6,150 nt of DNA from Chitinophaga pinensis (GTDB taxonomy: Bacteria; Bacteroidota; Bacteroidia; Flavobacteriales_D; Crocinitomicaceae): positions 1 through 6,150 of the forward strand of contig CAMATR010000122.1 of the NCBI GenBank assembly GCA_945861175.1, given 5' to 3'. Below are positions 5,722-6,150 of this stretch, one piece after another. Within the stretch, counting starts at the first letter, position 1. Each line of letters begins with the position of its first letter. Below the pieces are notes generated by a model. The model was not told the DNA's origin. It saw nothing but the letters and a program-made list of their open reading frames with translations, and did not search any database. The position numbers and the translations under genes are program-made.

Positions 5722-6150
5722 TTGAATCTTAAAATAAACTATCCGTTAATACTTCTAATCGTTTTAGGGTTTTTACCTTTTGTTGTTCTTGGATTTTTTT
5801 CCTTTCCCATGGGGGACGACTATAATTATGCTGTTAAAGGGGATGAATTTGGACTTCTTGAAATTTCAGTCAACGAATATATGACTTGGAATGGAAGGTA
5901 TTTTTCCAATATTTTGGTTGTTATGAATCCGATTCGACTGAATTCTTTTTTCGTCTACAGAGTGATGCCATTTTTTTGGTTATTTTCTTTATCCTTTTCA
6001 CTAGTCTATTTATTGAAAAGCATTTTTGATAAACTCTCAAATCAAAAATTATGGACATGGTCTTTCTTTTTAATTTTATTGTACGCTAATAAGTTACCAA
6101 ACATATCTGAAGGATTGTTTTGGTTTACCGGTGCAGTGACATATTGGTTG
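5722..6150 (+). CDS. DUF6056-like polytopic membrane protein (N-terminal part, runs off the right edge)
   Basis: The first 143 codons of a membrane protein are present, open at the right edge. A signal-anchor-like helix (about 7-28) leads into an outward loop with MGDDYNYAV (30-38) and WNGRYFSN (56-63). Further hydrophobic segments follow at about 78-100 and 111-122, then EGLFWFTGAVTYW (130-142). An acidic pair after helix 1, an aromatic-NGR motif and a WxTGxxxY motif resemble the DUF6056 family and GT-C-fold glycosyltransferases in general. A role in surface polysaccharide or lipid glycosylation is therefore possible but not demonstrated. The frame has TAG TAA stops at 5692-5697, and the first ATG is at residue 30 inside the conserved motif, so a TTG start is needed: 5722, or alternatively 5716. 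It lies 47 bases after the repressor gene, and no promoter of its own is clear. Confidence 0.72.
   Translation, partial: MNLKINYPLILLIVLGFLPFVVLGFFSFPMGDDYNYAVKGDEFGLLEISVNEYMTWNGRYFSNILVVMNPIRLNSFFVYRVMPFFWLFSLSFSLVYLLKSIFDKLSNQKLWTWSFFLILLYANKLPNISEGLFWFTGAVTYWL

Noticed and set aside
1..6150. CRISPR array, tRNA, rRNA, insertion sequence or prophage genes
   Set aside because: No regularly spaced repeats, tRNA-like cloverleaf, transposase or phage structural motifs were seen on either strand.

Overview
The window comes from an AT-rich bacterial genome, most probably a member of the Bacteroidota and likely Flavobacteriales. Three things suggest this. Promoter-like sites fit the Bacteroidota pattern (TTG, about 20 bases, then TAnnTTTG). 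No gene start is preceded by a purine-rich Shine-Dalgarno stretch. The protein sequences also look flavobacterial. Genus cannot be named from the sequence alone.

Layout. Positions 1-1194 (minus) hold a MATE-family multidrug/solute exporter whose C-terminal end lies beyond the left edge. Positions 1274-2449 (minus) encode an RlmI-type 23S rRNA cytosine methyltransferase. I place its start at a TTG codon, downstream of a good -7 promoter box. A short divergent control region (2450-2551) separates it from a plus-strand cluster: an unrecognised 145-residue acidic protein (2552-2989), an ABC-transporter ATPase with a TOBE-like tail (2989-3921), and a YihY/BrkB-type membrane protein (3887-4798). 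These three are joined by a 1-base TAATG overlap and a 35-base overlap, so they are almost certainly co-transcribed and translationally coupled. No permease or substrate-binding protein for the ATPase is present.

Positions 4871-5674 (plus) encode a repressor with an XRE-type helix-turn-helix and a LexA/CI-like S24 peptidase domain. Its promoter carries a 15-base palindrome lying across the -7 box and the expected transcription start, which suggests autorepression. Positions 5722-6150 (plus) are the beginning of a polytopic membrane protein resembling DUF6056, cut by the right edge.

Most of the window is ordinary chromosomal content, with no mobile element, CRISPR array, tRNA or rRNA seen. 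The points most worth following are: (1) the self-cleaving repressor architecture with its palindromic operator; (2) an A9 tract inside the ATPase/YihY overlap, where loss of one A in the transcript would fuse the two proteins; (3) a G7 tract inside the YihY-like gene; (4) two genes, and probably a third, that appear to start at TTG.
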